From Bacteroidales bacterium (GTDB lineage: Bacteria; Bacteroidota; Bacteroidia; Bacteroidales; P3): a DNA stretch of 55,283 bases. A program made the position numbers and the translations under genes. Location of the stretch: the NCBI GenBank assembly GCA_009783885.1, contig WRCN01000013.1:1-55283 (forward strand). Direction: 5' to 3'. The notes beneath the pieces were generated by a model, which made no database searches, was not told the origin of the DNA, and was given only the letters and a program-made list of their open reading frames with translations. Positions 25,852 to 34,314 of this stretch are shown one piece after another. Numbering within the stretch: the stretch's first letter is position 1; every line of letters starts with the position of its first letter.

Positions 25852-27153
25852 TCATTTTTTCATCAATCTGTAGTTACCGCTTTTTTCATCTTTTTGAATG
25901 AAGTAACCGTCTGTCAATTCAAGTGTCCAACCATCACCGATTACTTTTTTATTTTCTGTTCTGATAGGATTTGTTATTGTAATTTTATCCCAATTTGGAC
26001 TCATCAACGCTCCTTTCTCAACTGTCAAAATTCCCCATAAATCGGTTATTCTAATATTCGGGTAAACAGTTCCGTAATTGTCTATTGGCATTATATTTCT
26101 TGGGTCGAATGAAACATTCATGTTTTCAAATCGTAATTCAAAATGAGGAGACTCTATGAATTTGCGCTTGTATTCAGCAATAGTTTTCCTGATTTTTTCT
26201 TCTCTTTCTGTTTCTTCCCGAATGATTGCTTTCCCATTATAGTTGTCAGATAGGAGTTCAACTGTCTTTTTTAAATCAGTAGGTATATCAATATTGAATT
26301 CTTTGATGAAAAAATTAGTTAAATTAGTTGTGCTCGTAATGTCTTTATTCCAGTTTCGGTTTTTGTTGTAAAGCAAATAACCATAGGCGGGCACGGTATA
26401 ATACGCAAAAGAACGAACAAATGTAGGGTTGGTAAAAAAGGAGTTTATACCGTCAACAAAGTATTTTTTGGTCTGTTTTTTATTTCTTCCGCTAATGATC
26501 AAGCCTGTAAATTCTGCAAGTCCTTCATGTAGTTCTAAGGTGTTTTCTGTTATGTTAGTACCTGGAAAAAGCTTATTCCGATATTTTCTAAAAGTCAGAG
26601 CATTGGTCAAATGTTGTTGAATTTCAGCTTCTGAAGATGATTGTGTTGCTTTTTTAAGTGCTTCCAATTCTAAACGCAGATAAATTCTACCGTCTTTTTG
26701 GTCAAGATGGTTATTTTCAACATTGTAAAATGTAAAGCCTAACGATGGCTGTACTTTATGAAATAATTCGTGAGCCAACAGGGTGATTCTCTCTTGCTTG
26801 TTTTTAGGAAGCGGCAACATAATCATAGCCCATCTTTTACCATTCCAGTCTATTGCAGTATTGGCAAAATTGACATTATTAGGTAAAAATCCGGAATAGA
26901 TACTTCCATCAGGTTTTAAGGCACCTGCCATATCAGGTTCGTTTGCAAAAAGCTGTCGTGTTTGCGGGTCAATAAAAAGCATTGGGCCGTATAAATCTAT
27001 GCCCCAAAGATCTTTATTCTTTTGTGTTGCTTCTTTAATCTCGCTAAAAAAAGCTGGAATATTCTTGTGTAATGACTGTTCTTTTTGCCGGCCTTCGCAT
27101 TTTGCGAACAAAAAGAGTAAGGTAAATAAAGCCGTGAGTTTGATCTGTTTCAT
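25852..27153 (-). CDS. Putative HExxH zinc metallopeptidase, signal-peptide bearing
   Basis: 433 residues from ATG 27153. A hydrophobic signal (LTALFTLLFLFAKC) could be a lipoprotein signal, though Lys before the Cys is not ideal. The middle holds LLAHELFHKVQP, an HExxH zinc site, and about 75 residues later LHEGLAEFTGL, whose Glu could be the third ligand (gluzincin-like). A small beta-rich C-terminal domain (DLWGILTVEKGALM...GDGWTLELTDGYFI) follows. I do not recognise a named family; substrate unknown. A longer frame up to 27237 would overlap era and be made of low-complexity residues, so it is not used. Confidence 0.72.
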   Translation of the reverse strand: MKQIKLTALFTLLFLFAKCEGRQKEQSLHKNIPAFFSEIKEATQKNKDLWGIDLYGPMLFIDPQTRQLFANEPDMAGALKPDGSIYSGFLPNNVNFANTAIDWNGKRWAMIMLPLPKNKQERITLLAHELFHKVQPSLGFTFYNVENNHLDQKDGRIYLRLELEALKKATQSSSEAEIQQHLTNALTFRKYRNKLFPGTNITENTLELHEGLAEFTGLIISGRNKKQTKKYFVDGINSFFTNPTFVRSFAYYTVPAYGYLLYNKNRNWNKDITSTTNLTNFFIKEFNIDIPTDLKKTVELLSDNYNGKAIIREETEREEKIRKTIAEYKRKFIESPHFELRFENMNVSFDPRNIMPIDNYGTVYPNIRITDLWGILTVEKGALMSPNWDKITITNPIRTENKKVIGDGWTLELTDGYFIQKDEKSGNYRLMKK

Positions 27154-27190
27154 ATTATTTAGTTTTTGATGTATATTATACTTAAAATTA

Positions 27191-27226
27191 TGGTTTGAAT
27201 TTTGAATTTGGATTTTGAATTTAGAT
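27191..27226. repeat. Low-complexity ttgaattt repeat
   Basis: The word ttgaattt recurs three times with variants across the end of era and the spacer. It produces a spurious N-terminal extension of the metallopeptidase. Confidence 0.4.
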
Positions 27227-28099
27227 TTCATATCCAAATCGTTTTAATATCTTTTCATTATCTCGCCAGTCTTTCATCACTTTGACATACAATTCTAAAA
27301 AAACTTGTTTACCCAAAAATTTCTCCATTTTTTGGCGAGCCTCCTTCCCTACCCTTTTGAGTGCTGCTCCTTTATTTCCGATGATGATGGCTTTTTGAGA
27401 TTCGCGTTCGACATAAATCAGCGCACGAATTTTGTCAATGTCTTTTCCCTCAACATAAGATTCTACAACGATTTCAACAGAATACGGAATTTCTTTTTGA
27501 TAGTGCAACAAAATTTTTTCACGAATAATTTCCGAGACAAAAAAACGTAAATTTCTATCGGAAACTTCATCTTTTGGATAATACGGCGGCGCTTCGGGTA
27601 AATGTTCCAAAATCATCGCAATTACACCATCCATATTAAATTTGTGAAGCGCTGAAACAGGTAAAATTTGCGCCATTGGCAATTTTTGTTTCCATTCTTC
27701 GATTTTAGTTGCGATTTCTTCTTGATTGGACAAATCAATTTTATTCAACAGCAGAATAATCGGCACATTCGAGGACTTTATTTGCTCAATAACTTCGGAA
27801 TTTTTAAAATCTTCACCCAAATCAGACAATAAAATAAACACATCGGCATCCTGCAAAGCACTGTGAATACTCATCATCATAGATTCTTGCAGTTTATAGT
27901 GCGGATTAACCAAGCCCGGTGTATCCGAAAACACAATTTGATAATCGGATTGGTTCAAAATCCCAATAATGCGGTGACGCGTGGTTTGCGCTTTGGGTGT
28001 GATAATCGACAATTGATCGTCCACCAACGCATTCATGAGCGTTGATTTGCCGGCATTGGGATTGCCGATGATATTTACAAATCCGGATTTATGTGCCAT
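27221..28099 (-). CDS. era: GTPase Era
   Basis: 292 residues. G1 is GNPNAGKST (residues 11-19), G3 DTPGL, G4 NKID and G5 SAL in the usual order; the C-terminal KH domain includes AIIIGNKGAALKRVGKEARQKMEKFLG, the GxxG RNA-binding loop. Era binds the 3' end of 16S rRNA during 30S maturation. It lies 9 nt downstream of an unrelated membrane protein gene, so they probably share an mRNA. YbeY, another 16S-processing factor, is about 10 kb away. Confidence 0.95.
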   Translation of the reverse strand: MAHKSGFVNIIGNPNAGKSTLMNALVDDQLSIITPKAQTTRHRIIGILNQSDYQIVFSDTPGLVNPHYKLQESMMMSIHSALQDADVFILLSDLGEDFKNSEVIEQIKSSNVPIILLLNKIDLSNQEEIATKIEEWKQKLPMAQILPVSALHKFNMDGVIAMILEHLPEAPPYYPKDEVSDRNLRFFVSEIIREKILLHYQKEIPYSVEIVVESYVEGKDIDKIRALIYVERESQKAIIIGNKGAALKRVGKEARQKMEKFLGKQVFLELYVKVMKDWRDNEKILKRFGYEI

Positions 28100-28108
28100 A
28101 ATGTATCG

Positions 28109-29749
28109 TTATTCTCGCCAAATCCTCACGCGAAATTCTTTAAAAAATATGTTTTCGTTTTTGTAATTTTGGTTCCAACCATAAGCCTTGAGAGGATATT
28201 TGTTTTGATTCAACGTAAATGCAAAAAGCAGTTTTTGCCAACCGTCTTCATTAGGTTCGGAAACCGTTTGTTGAATGTAGAAAATATCATTCGGATTTTT
28301 ACGATCACTAATCACCAAATGCCCATAGTCGGAGCCTTTTCGCCAAACGGACACTTCAACGGAATCTCCAAGCTGTAACATGTGTCCAAGGTGATAGTTT
28401 ACACCCCATTGCGTTTTTTTTCCGACATAATATAATGAATCTACATCGAAAATCGTATCAACTATAAGTTTTCGAGGTATGAGCGGTTCTTCCAAAAAGG
28501 TATAGGATTGGTCTGAAAATCTGAAATAATGCGGATTTGGGATTCTATCGAAACCGTGATTATCAAAATTGTTTACACCTTTCGGAATAAAGAAAATACT
28601 TTTTTGCGGAAGATTATAAAGTGCCGTAATAATTGGTGTTTCGAAGGCAAAATAGTTTGAATTTATGTATTTTTCCATCACTTGTAAGTTTTCGGAAAAG
28701 GCTATTTTTTCTGCCGATATAGCCGTTGATGCATCGAGTAATCGCAATGTATGTTCTTGCCGTTTTTCAAATTTTGGAAGTAGTCGCAACTGTCCGCCAA
28801 TGGCCAGAAACACGAGAACAATTAATATTCCGAACCGTAATTTATTGAGAGGAAATTGTTCCCAAATAAACCCATTCATGGCTATCAAAACAAAAGCTAA
28901 TACAAACAAAAACCGTTGTTCATAGTCGAAAATAAATACATGTTTGTTATGCCAAGTCAGCAACAACAAAAGCATAGAAAAAAACAAAAAAACAGTTAGT
29001 GGTTTGTAGTTTTTTCTAACTATCCAAAATACACACAGAAAAATCGCCAAACAAGCAATGATGATATACGTGTTTATAGCTTGCTTGCCAAGAAAAGTCA
29101 TGAATGACGGATACCAATCGCTAAAATCAATGTTCGGGCAAGGTATTATGGAGCGCTCAATCAATGGAGGATTTGTATTAAATCGTCCGAACAATTGTAC
29201 AAAAATCGCCAAGATTCCAAATGCAGATAATTCAAAAAGTGCGCGAAAATCGTTGCTTTGTTTTGCAAAATGTTTTTCAAAAATAAAACGAAATAACGCT
29301 ACAAACACATACAACAAAACAACTACAGAAAACGTTGTATTAACCGCTTCAAAAAAGGACGCATTAATTCCCAAAAGTAATAATAACAAAAAGATTCCGC
29401 TGAATTTTTGTTTGAATCCGTAATACGTGAGTAAAAAAACAAGATATGAAAAAATCATCGGAGATGCAGAAAACACCATACTTACAAGCGGTAAAGAAAG
29501 GTTGCATTTAATGGCTAAAATCGTCATCACATTTTGAAACCAATTTGCTGAATACCATGTTGTTGCCGTCCAAAGTTCAGGATTGTTGATGAGGTTAAAC
29601 AACACCATCGCCGATTCGCCAAATGTGCTGCGTAAGTAGTGAAACCACACGGTTAACCCGATGGCAACGAGAAATCCAAGATGAGATGGCAACTCTACAC
29701 CTCGATTAATATTTAATTGAGAATTGGAAAAAATTTTATATCTTTGCAT
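28109..29749 (-). CDS. Hypothetical polytopic membrane protein
   Basis: 546 residues from ATG 29749. About nine hydrophobic helices fill residues 25-330, and a soluble mixed alpha/beta domain of some 200 residues with many aromatics ends the protein (HLVISDRKNPNDIF...FKEFRVRIWRE). The layout resembles membrane-embedded glycosyltransferase-like or O-antigen-type proteins with a periplasmic tail, but no diagnostic motif is visible. A TTG at 29764, 4 nt after a -7 element, is another possible start. It precedes era by 9 nt. Confidence 0.7.
   Translation of the reverse strand: MQRYKIFSNSQLNINRGVELPSHLGFLVAIGLTVWFHYLRSTFGESAMVLFNLINNPELWTATTWYSANWFQNVMTILAIKCNLSLPLVSMVFSASPMIFSYLVFLLTYYGFKQKFSGIFLLLLLLGINASFFEAVNTTFSVVVLLYVFVALFRFIFEKHFAKQSNDFRALFELSAFGILAIFVQLFGRFNTNPPLIERSIIPCPNIDFSDWYPSFMTFLGKQAINTYIIIACLAIFLCVFWIVRKNYKPLTVFLFFSMLLLLLTWHNKHVFIFDYEQRFLFVLAFVLIAMNGFIWEQFPLNKLRFGILIVLVFLAIGGQLRLLPKFEKRQEHTLRLLDASTAISAEKIAFSENLQVMEKYINSNYFAFETPIITALYNLPQKSIFFIPKGVNNFDNHGFDRIPNPHYFRFSDQSYTFLEEPLIPRKLIVDTIFDVDSLYYVGKKTQWGVNYHLGHMLQLGDSVEVSVWRKGSDYGHLVISDRKNPNDIFYIQQTVSEPNEDGWQKLLFAFTLNQNKYPLKAYGWNQNYKNENIFFKEFRVRIWRE
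29717..29746 (+). promoter_or_regulatory. rdgB promoter inside the start of the divergent gene
   Basis: TTG 29717-29719, 19 bp, TATCTTTG 29739-29746. The minus-strand gene's -7 (TAACTTTG, 29776-29769) lies downstream, so the two transcripts overlap at their 5' ends. Confidence 0.55.
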
Positions 29750-29791
29750 ATTCAAAAATGACAATTTACAAAGTTACAAAAAAAAATTGAT

Positions 29792-30424
29792 ATGGAATTG
29801 ATTTTTGCAACAAATAATTTGCACAAATTGCACGAAGTAAAAGAAAAATTACAATTGAATAATGCGAAAATTCAGGTGATTAGTCTTTCGGAAATTGGTT
29901 TTTTTAATGATATTCCTGAGACGGGTATTACGTTACAAGCAAATGCACTGCAAAAAGCACAAACGATTTTCGATTTTTGTGGGAAAAATTGTTTTGCGGA
30001 TGATACGGGTTTGGAAATTGTGGCGTTGAACGGCGAACCCGGCGTATATTCTGCGCGATATGCGGAACGCTGTTGGGGCGAACCTTGCGGTCGCCCATCG
30101 GGGTCGGGAGTGAACCCCGTCCCTACGTTTGATGATAATATAAATTTGGTTTTATCCAAATTGCACGGAAAAATTAACCGAAAAGCCTATTTTAAAACTG
30201 TTATCGCTTTATTTTGGAACGGAAAAATCCATTATTTCGAAGGTCGTATTGATGGTGAAATTACCTCCGAAAAACACGGCACTGAAGGCTTTGGTTATGA
30301 CCCTATTTTTCGCCCCGAAGGGTATCAAGAAACGTTTGCAGAATTACCGTTGGACGAAAAAAATCGGATTAGTCATCGAGCGCGTGCTGTGGATGAATTG
30401 GTGAAGTTTTTGTCTGAACGGTAA
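29792..30424 (+). CDS. rdgB: dITP/XTP pyrophosphatase (RdgB/HAM1) with repeat insertion
   Basis: 210 residues; it hydrolyses non-canonical purine triphosphates to monophosphates, keeping them out of DNA. Motifs: ATNNLHKLHEVKEKL at the start, FADDTGLEI (metal site), EPGVYSARYA, and TEGFGYDPIF, then DEKNRISHRARA. Between YSARYA and DDNINLVLSKL there is an extra segment of about 20 residues (about 92-112; CWGEPCGRPS...GVNPVP) encoded by GC-rich repeat DNA at 30066-30126. Most family members have only a few residues here. The insertion sits in a surface loop, so activity may survive. Confidence 0.92.
   Translation: MELIFATNNLHKLHEVKEKLQLNNAKIQVISLSEIGFFNDIPETGITLQANALQKAQTIFDFCGKNCFADDTGLEIVALNGEPGVYSARYAERCWGEPCGRPSGSGVNPVPTFDDNINLVLSKLHGKINRKAYFKTVIALFWNGKIHYFEGRIDGEITSEKHGTEGFGYDPIFRPEGYQETFAELPLDEKNRISHRARAVDELVKFLSER
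30066..30126. repeat. Palindromic repeat inserted in frame in rdgB
   Basis: About 59 nt, GC-rich, aligned with 30789-30848 at about 49 of 59 positions (shared: gctgttggggcga, ccttgcgg, gtgaaccccg). Frame is kept across the insertion. Confidence 0.8.
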
Positions 30425-30429
30425 TTTCA

Positions 30430-30612
30430 GTAGGAGATGTCTCGACTTCGCTACGCTACGCTCGACATGACGGCGCTAAGACGGGAAGGGAAAAATGGAG
30501 GGAATTTGGAGGCTCTGCCTCCAAATTCCCTCCATCCACTACCTTAGAAAAATCCATGTCATTCCGAGCGGAGCGCACAAAGTGCGCAAAGTCGAGGAAT
30601 CTCATTGCTACA
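30430..30612. repeat. Composite nested palindrome between rdgB and mutS
   Basis: Left module gatgtctcgacttcgctacg...cgacatgacg (30437-30472), right module gtcattccgagcggagcgca...gtcgaggaatctc (30558-30603). Between them is a perfect 19 bp hairpin (30495-30513 with 30517-30535, loop tct). Same architecture as 23134-23326 but a different hairpin sequence. It separates two convergent genes. Confidence 0.78.
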
Positions 30613-30634
30613 AAAGGATTAACTCCGACAACTA

Positions 30635-33310
30635 TTAAGATTTTCGCTGCAATAACCCTTTTATCGTATGTAATTTCATCAACGCCTCAACGGGTGTGAG
30701 GGTGTCGATGTTGGTGTCCAAAATATCGTTTTTGATTTCTTCCAAAAGAGGATCATCCAATTGGATAAAAGATAATTGGTAATCGGGCTGTTGGGGCGAC
30801 CCTTGCGGCCGTCCATCAAAGGCGGGGGTGAACCCCGCCCGTACGGGCGCATCGTTGTTTGCGTTTAACGCAATATCAGCCTGTATTTCATGCGATTTTT
30901 CCAACCATTTCAAAATTTCCTCTGCACGGGTCAATACGCGTTGGGGCATACCTGCCATTCGCGCAACGTGAATTCCGAAACTGTGTCCTGTTCCACCGGG
31001 TTTTAATTTGCGCAGGAATATCATACGATTGTCTATTTCCTTTACTGAAACGTGGAAATTTTTGATGCGCGGAAATTGTTCTGTCATTTCGTTCAATTCG
31101 TGATAGTGCGTGGCAAATAAAACTTTGGCTTTGGTAGAAGGTTGTTCGTGGAGATATTCGGTGATTGCCCAAGCAATAGATATACCATCGTAGGTTGAGG
31201 TTCCGCGTCCGATTTCGTCTAATAAAATCAAACTTCGATTGGAAATATTGTTCAAAATACTTGCGGTTTCGTTCATTTCAACCATAAACGTAGATTCGCC
31301 CGACGAAATATTGTCACTCGCCCCCACCCTCGTAAATACGCGATCAACCAAGCCAATTTCTGCCGATTGGGCAGGCACAAAACAACCCATTTGTGCCATT
31401 AATACAATCAATGCCGTTTGACGCAAAAGTGCTGATTTTCCAGACATATTCGGACCTGTAACGATAATGATTTGTTGCGAAGTAGTGTCTAAAAACACAT
31501 CATTCGAAATATAACCCTCCCCAATAGGCAACTGTGTTTCAATAACCGGATGTCGTCCTTCCGTAATTTGCAATTCGTAACCATCGTTCAACTTCGGGCG
31601 TGTGTATTTGTTTGTTTTCGAAACTTGAGCAAAACACAGCAAGCAGTCTAATTGAGCCAACAGTTGTGCATTATATTGAATGGGTGTGATGTGTTCACTT
31701 ACGGCAAGCACCAATTCATTGAATAGTTTGGTTTCTAACGCTAAAATGCGTTCTTCGGCAGTCAAGATTTTTTGTTCATAAACTTTAAGTTCTTCAGTGA
31801 TGTATCGCTCACCTGTGGTAAGAGTTTGCTTGCGTGTCCAATCACTTGGGACTTTGTTTTGGTGTGATTTACTGACTTCCAAATAATAGCCAAACACATT
31901 ATTAAACGCAACTTTCAAGTTTGGGATACCTGTTTTTTCGCTTTCACGTTGTTGGAGTTTTACCAAATAGTCTTTTCCGGAGTATGCGATTTCGCGAAGT
32001 TCATCTAACTCAACATCTATATTTTTATTAATGACATGACCTTTGTTTATAGCAATTGGAGCATCATCGAAAAGTGTTTGTTCGATTTTTGTGCGAATGG
32101 TTTTGCATAAATCCAAATGTTCGACGATTAGTTCTAACGCAGTTGCATTTTCGGTTTTACACAAGTTAATAAGGTCTTCGATTTCAAACAATGAACGTTT
32201 GATTTGCACCATTTCTCGTGGTGAAATTCGACTTATAGCTACTTTTGAAATCAAGCGTTCCAAATCGCCAATTCGTTTAACAATGATTTGAAGTTTTTTT
32301 GCAAATTCTGAATTATTAAACAGAAACTCAACCACATTCAAGCGTTCATCGATTGGTTGTTGGTCGCGCAAAGGCAACACGATCCAACGTTTTAGAAGTC
32401 GTGCACCCATTGGGGAAACGGTTTGGTCTAACACATTTAACAAGGTGGTTGCATTCTCGTTGGGCGATAGAACTAATTCCAAATTTCGAATGGTGAATTT
32501 ATCTAACCAAACGTAGCGATCTTCTACGATACGAGAAATTTTGCAAATATGCCCTGTTTGATTGTGTTGAGTTTCTGTTAAATAATGTAGGGCTGCCCCT
32601 GCAGCAATTAATCCGTGCGGCATATCATCTACACCAAAACCTTTTAACGATTTGACATTAAATTGTTTCGTCAACGCTTCCGTTGAAAATTCGGTTTGAA
32701 AAACCCAATCGTCAAATGTATTAATGTAAAATTTCGTGCCAAAATATTCTTCAAATTTCGTGCGTTTATTTTTCTGAATAATTACTTCGGCAGGATTAAA
32801 ACTTTGCAAAAGCTTGTCCAAATACTCAATACCTCCTTGCGCTACATAAAATTCACCTGTAGAAACATCCAAAAATGCTACACCCGAATTTTGATCGTTC
32901 AAATGTACACCGGCTAAGAAATTGTTTTGGTTGTGTTCTAAAATTTTGTCGTTGTACGAAACTCCGGGCGTAACCAATTCCGTAATTCCACGTTTTACAA
33001 TTCCTTTGGCAAATTTCGGGTTTTCAAGTTGTTCGCAAATTGCCACACGCTTGCCCGCTCTCACCAATTTCGGTAAATACGTATCTACGGAGTGGTGCGG
33101 AAATCCTGCGAGTTCAATATGTTGCGCAGCGCCATTGGCGCGTTTGGTGAGTGTAATACTCAAGATTTTTGAAGCCTCCACAGCATCATCGCCAAACGTT
33201 TCGTAAAAATCCCCCACCCTAAACAACAACATCGCATCGGGATACTTTGCTTTCATCTCGTAATACTGCTTCATTAGCGGTGTTTCGGAATATTTTTTGG
33301 GGATACTCAT
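30635..33310 (-). CDS. mutS: DNA mismatch repair protein MutS with repeat insertion
   Basis: 891 residues from ATG 33310. The mismatch-recognition domain begins with TPLMKQYYEMKAKYPD and LLFRVGDFYETFGDDA (Phe-x-Glu mismatch wedge). The ATPase has Walker A GPNMSGKSALLRQ near residue 615, the STFMVEM signature, DEIGRGTSTYDG (Walker B) and ATHYHEL. In the linker before the C-terminal helices, residues about 821-841 (APVRAGFTPAFDGRPQGSPQQ) are encoded by repeat DNA (30789-30848), the reverse-strand reading of the element found in rdgB. The long upstream frame to 33517 crosses two promoters and is excluded. Confidence 0.96.
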   Translation of the reverse strand: MSIPKKYSETPLMKQYYEMKAKYPDAMLLFRVGDFYETFGDDAVEASKILSITLTKRANGAAQHIELAGFPHHSVDTYLPKLVRAGKRVAICEQLENPKFAKGIVKRGITELVTPGVSYNDKILEHNQNNFLAGVHLNDQNSGVAFLDVSTGEFYVAQGGIEYLDKLLQSFNPAEVIIQKNKRTKFEEYFGTKFYINTFDDWVFQTEFSTEALTKQFNVKSLKGFGVDDMPHGLIAAGAALHYLTETQHNQTGHICKISRIVEDRYVWLDKFTIRNLELVLSPNENATTLLNVLDQTVSPMGARLLKRWIVLPLRDQQPIDERLNVVEFLFNNSEFAKKLQIIVKRIGDLERLISKVAISRISPREMVQIKRSLFEIEDLINLCKTENATALELIVEHLDLCKTIRTKIEQTLFDDAPIAINKGHVINKNIDVELDELREIAYSGKDYLVKLQQRESEKTGIPNLKVAFNNVFGYYLEVSKSHQNKVPSDWTRKQTLTTGERYITEELKVYEQKILTAEERILALETKLFNELVLAVSEHITPIQYNAQLLAQLDCLLCFAQVSKTNKYTRPKLNDGYELQITEGRHPVIETQLPIGEGYISNDVFLDTTSQQIIIVTGPNMSGKSALLRQTALIVLMAQMGCFVPAQSAEIGLVDRVFTRVGASDNISSGESTFMVEMNETASILNNISNRSLILLDEIGRGTSTYDGISIAWAITEYLHEQPSTKAKVLFATHYHELNEMTEQFPRIKNFHVSVKEIDNRMIFLRKLKPGGTGHSFGIHVARMAGMPQRVLTRAEEILKWLEKSHEIQADIALNANNDAPVRAGFTPAFDGRPQGSPQQPDYQLSFIQLDDPLLEEIKNDILDTNIDTLTPVEALMKLHTIKGLLQRKS
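30789..30848. repeat. Palindromic repeat inserted in frame in mutS
   Basis: GC-rich element homologous to 30066-30126, in the same physical orientation but read on the other strand by mutS. It contains the internal palindrome ggcgggg-gtgaa-ccccgcc. Confidence 0.8.
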
Positions 33311-33319
33311 ATAAGTCTG

Positions 33320-33351
33320 CAAAGATACGAATTTTTTTTTATTATCGCAAA
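33320..33351 (-). promoter_or_regulatory. mutS promoter
   Basis: Minus strand: TATCTTTG 33327-33320, TTTG 33351-33348, 20 bp. Back to back with the plus-strand promoter at 33356. Confidence 0.75.
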
Positions 33352-33355
33352 AAAA

Positions 33356-33387
33356 TTTGTTCAATTCGAAAATAATTTGTAACTTTG
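33356..33387 (+). promoter_or_regulatory. Promoter of the carboxypeptidase-regulatory-like gene
   Basis: TTTG 33356-33359, 20 bp, TAACTTTG 33380-33387. The leader is about 90 nt. Confidence 0.75.
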
Positions 33388-33483
33388 CGTATATTTTAGA
33401 ATAATGGCAAGCGGGAGACAAAGCGGATGTATCTGAAGTGAAAATTTTGAATGTAAAACAAAAAATAAAATAATTTGATAAAT

Positions 33484-34275
33484 ATGAAACACAAAACACA
33501 GATCGCATTATTCTCATTGATATTCATTTTGGGAATTAATTTATTTGCTCAGAACGAGAACACTATTACCATTTCAGGACAAGTTACCGATTTTAACGGA
33601 AATCCAATTGATAATAGTGCAATTATACTGATGCATAAAAATTTCAATCCTGCCCACATAACGTTTTCCGACGAAACAGGACATTACACCATGGAAGGCG
33701 TAGAAAAAGGACAATATATTGGACTGTTTGCTATGCGTCTCAATGAATATCCACGGGCGTTGGAAATGTTCGGTATAGAAACAGTTCCAGAAGATGATAT
33801 GCGTTTGGAGTTTTGGGCATGGAACGTGATTGCAGATAAAGATTTGACTATAAACCCACGTTACCACCGATTGGAATTGTACGGGTTTCAAGTTTTTGAA
33901 ATTTTGGGAGGTTCTCCATACCTAATGGCTTATGTACGCCCAATGAGTCTGGGCAAAATATTACTCCATGAAAAAGATGTTTATTCAAACAAAGAGGAGG
34001 CGGAGAACGTAATAGATGTTTCGGTTGAGTTGAAAGATATCGAATTTAAAATATATGTTGGCAACGAGCCTTTGACCATTCATTCCGTACAACCGCTTGT
34101 TGAATATCACGGTGAAAAGGAGCAACCCATGACAGCATTTTTTCTGCAATTCGACCGTCCAAAAGAATTTTCAAATACCGACTATCTCATATTCAGAATT
34201 GAGGCAACACATAACGCTTTTGGAGTAGAAAAAGGCGAAAATTTATACTTTTACGAATTGAAAAAGTACAAATAA
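33484..34275 (+). CDS. Secreted protein with a carboxypeptidase-regulatory-like domain
   Basis: 263 residues from ATG 33484. The signal peptide IALFSLIFILGINLFAQ ends at a typical Bacteroidota cleavage point (FAQ-N). Residues about 25-95 form a CarboxypepD_reg-like beta sandwich (TISGQVTDFNGNPIDNSAIIL...FSDETGHYTMEGVEKGQY). The remainder is beta-rich and unrecognised. Such domains are found at the N-termini of TonB-dependent receptors and in surface proteins; here it stands alone. Periplasmic or surface location is expected. No RBS is evident. Confidence 0.75.
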   Translation: MKHKTQIALFSLIFILGINLFAQNENTITISGQVTDFNGNPIDNSAIILMHKNFNPAHITFSDETGHYTMEGVEKGQYIGLFAMRLNEYPRALEMFGIETVPEDDMRLEFWAWNVIADKDLTINPRYHRLELYGFQVFEILGGSPYLMAYVRPMSLGKILLHEKDVYSNKEEAENVIDVSVELKDIEFKIYVGNEPLTIHSVQPLVEYHGEKEQPMTAFFLQFDRPKEFSNTDYLIFRIEATHNAFGVEKGENLYFYELKKYK

Positions 34276-34314
34276 TGTTACAATTGTGGATATTGATTCG
34301 TCATACAATAAACA

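Noticed and set aside
33404..33436. 10-codon frame in the leader of the 33484 gene, a possible leader peptide
   Set aside because: Too short to separate from chance, with no attenuator-like stem seen after it.
33311..33517. 69-residue extension of MutS
   Set aside because: It crosses the mutS promoter and the divergent promoter; the conserved MutS start is at 33310.
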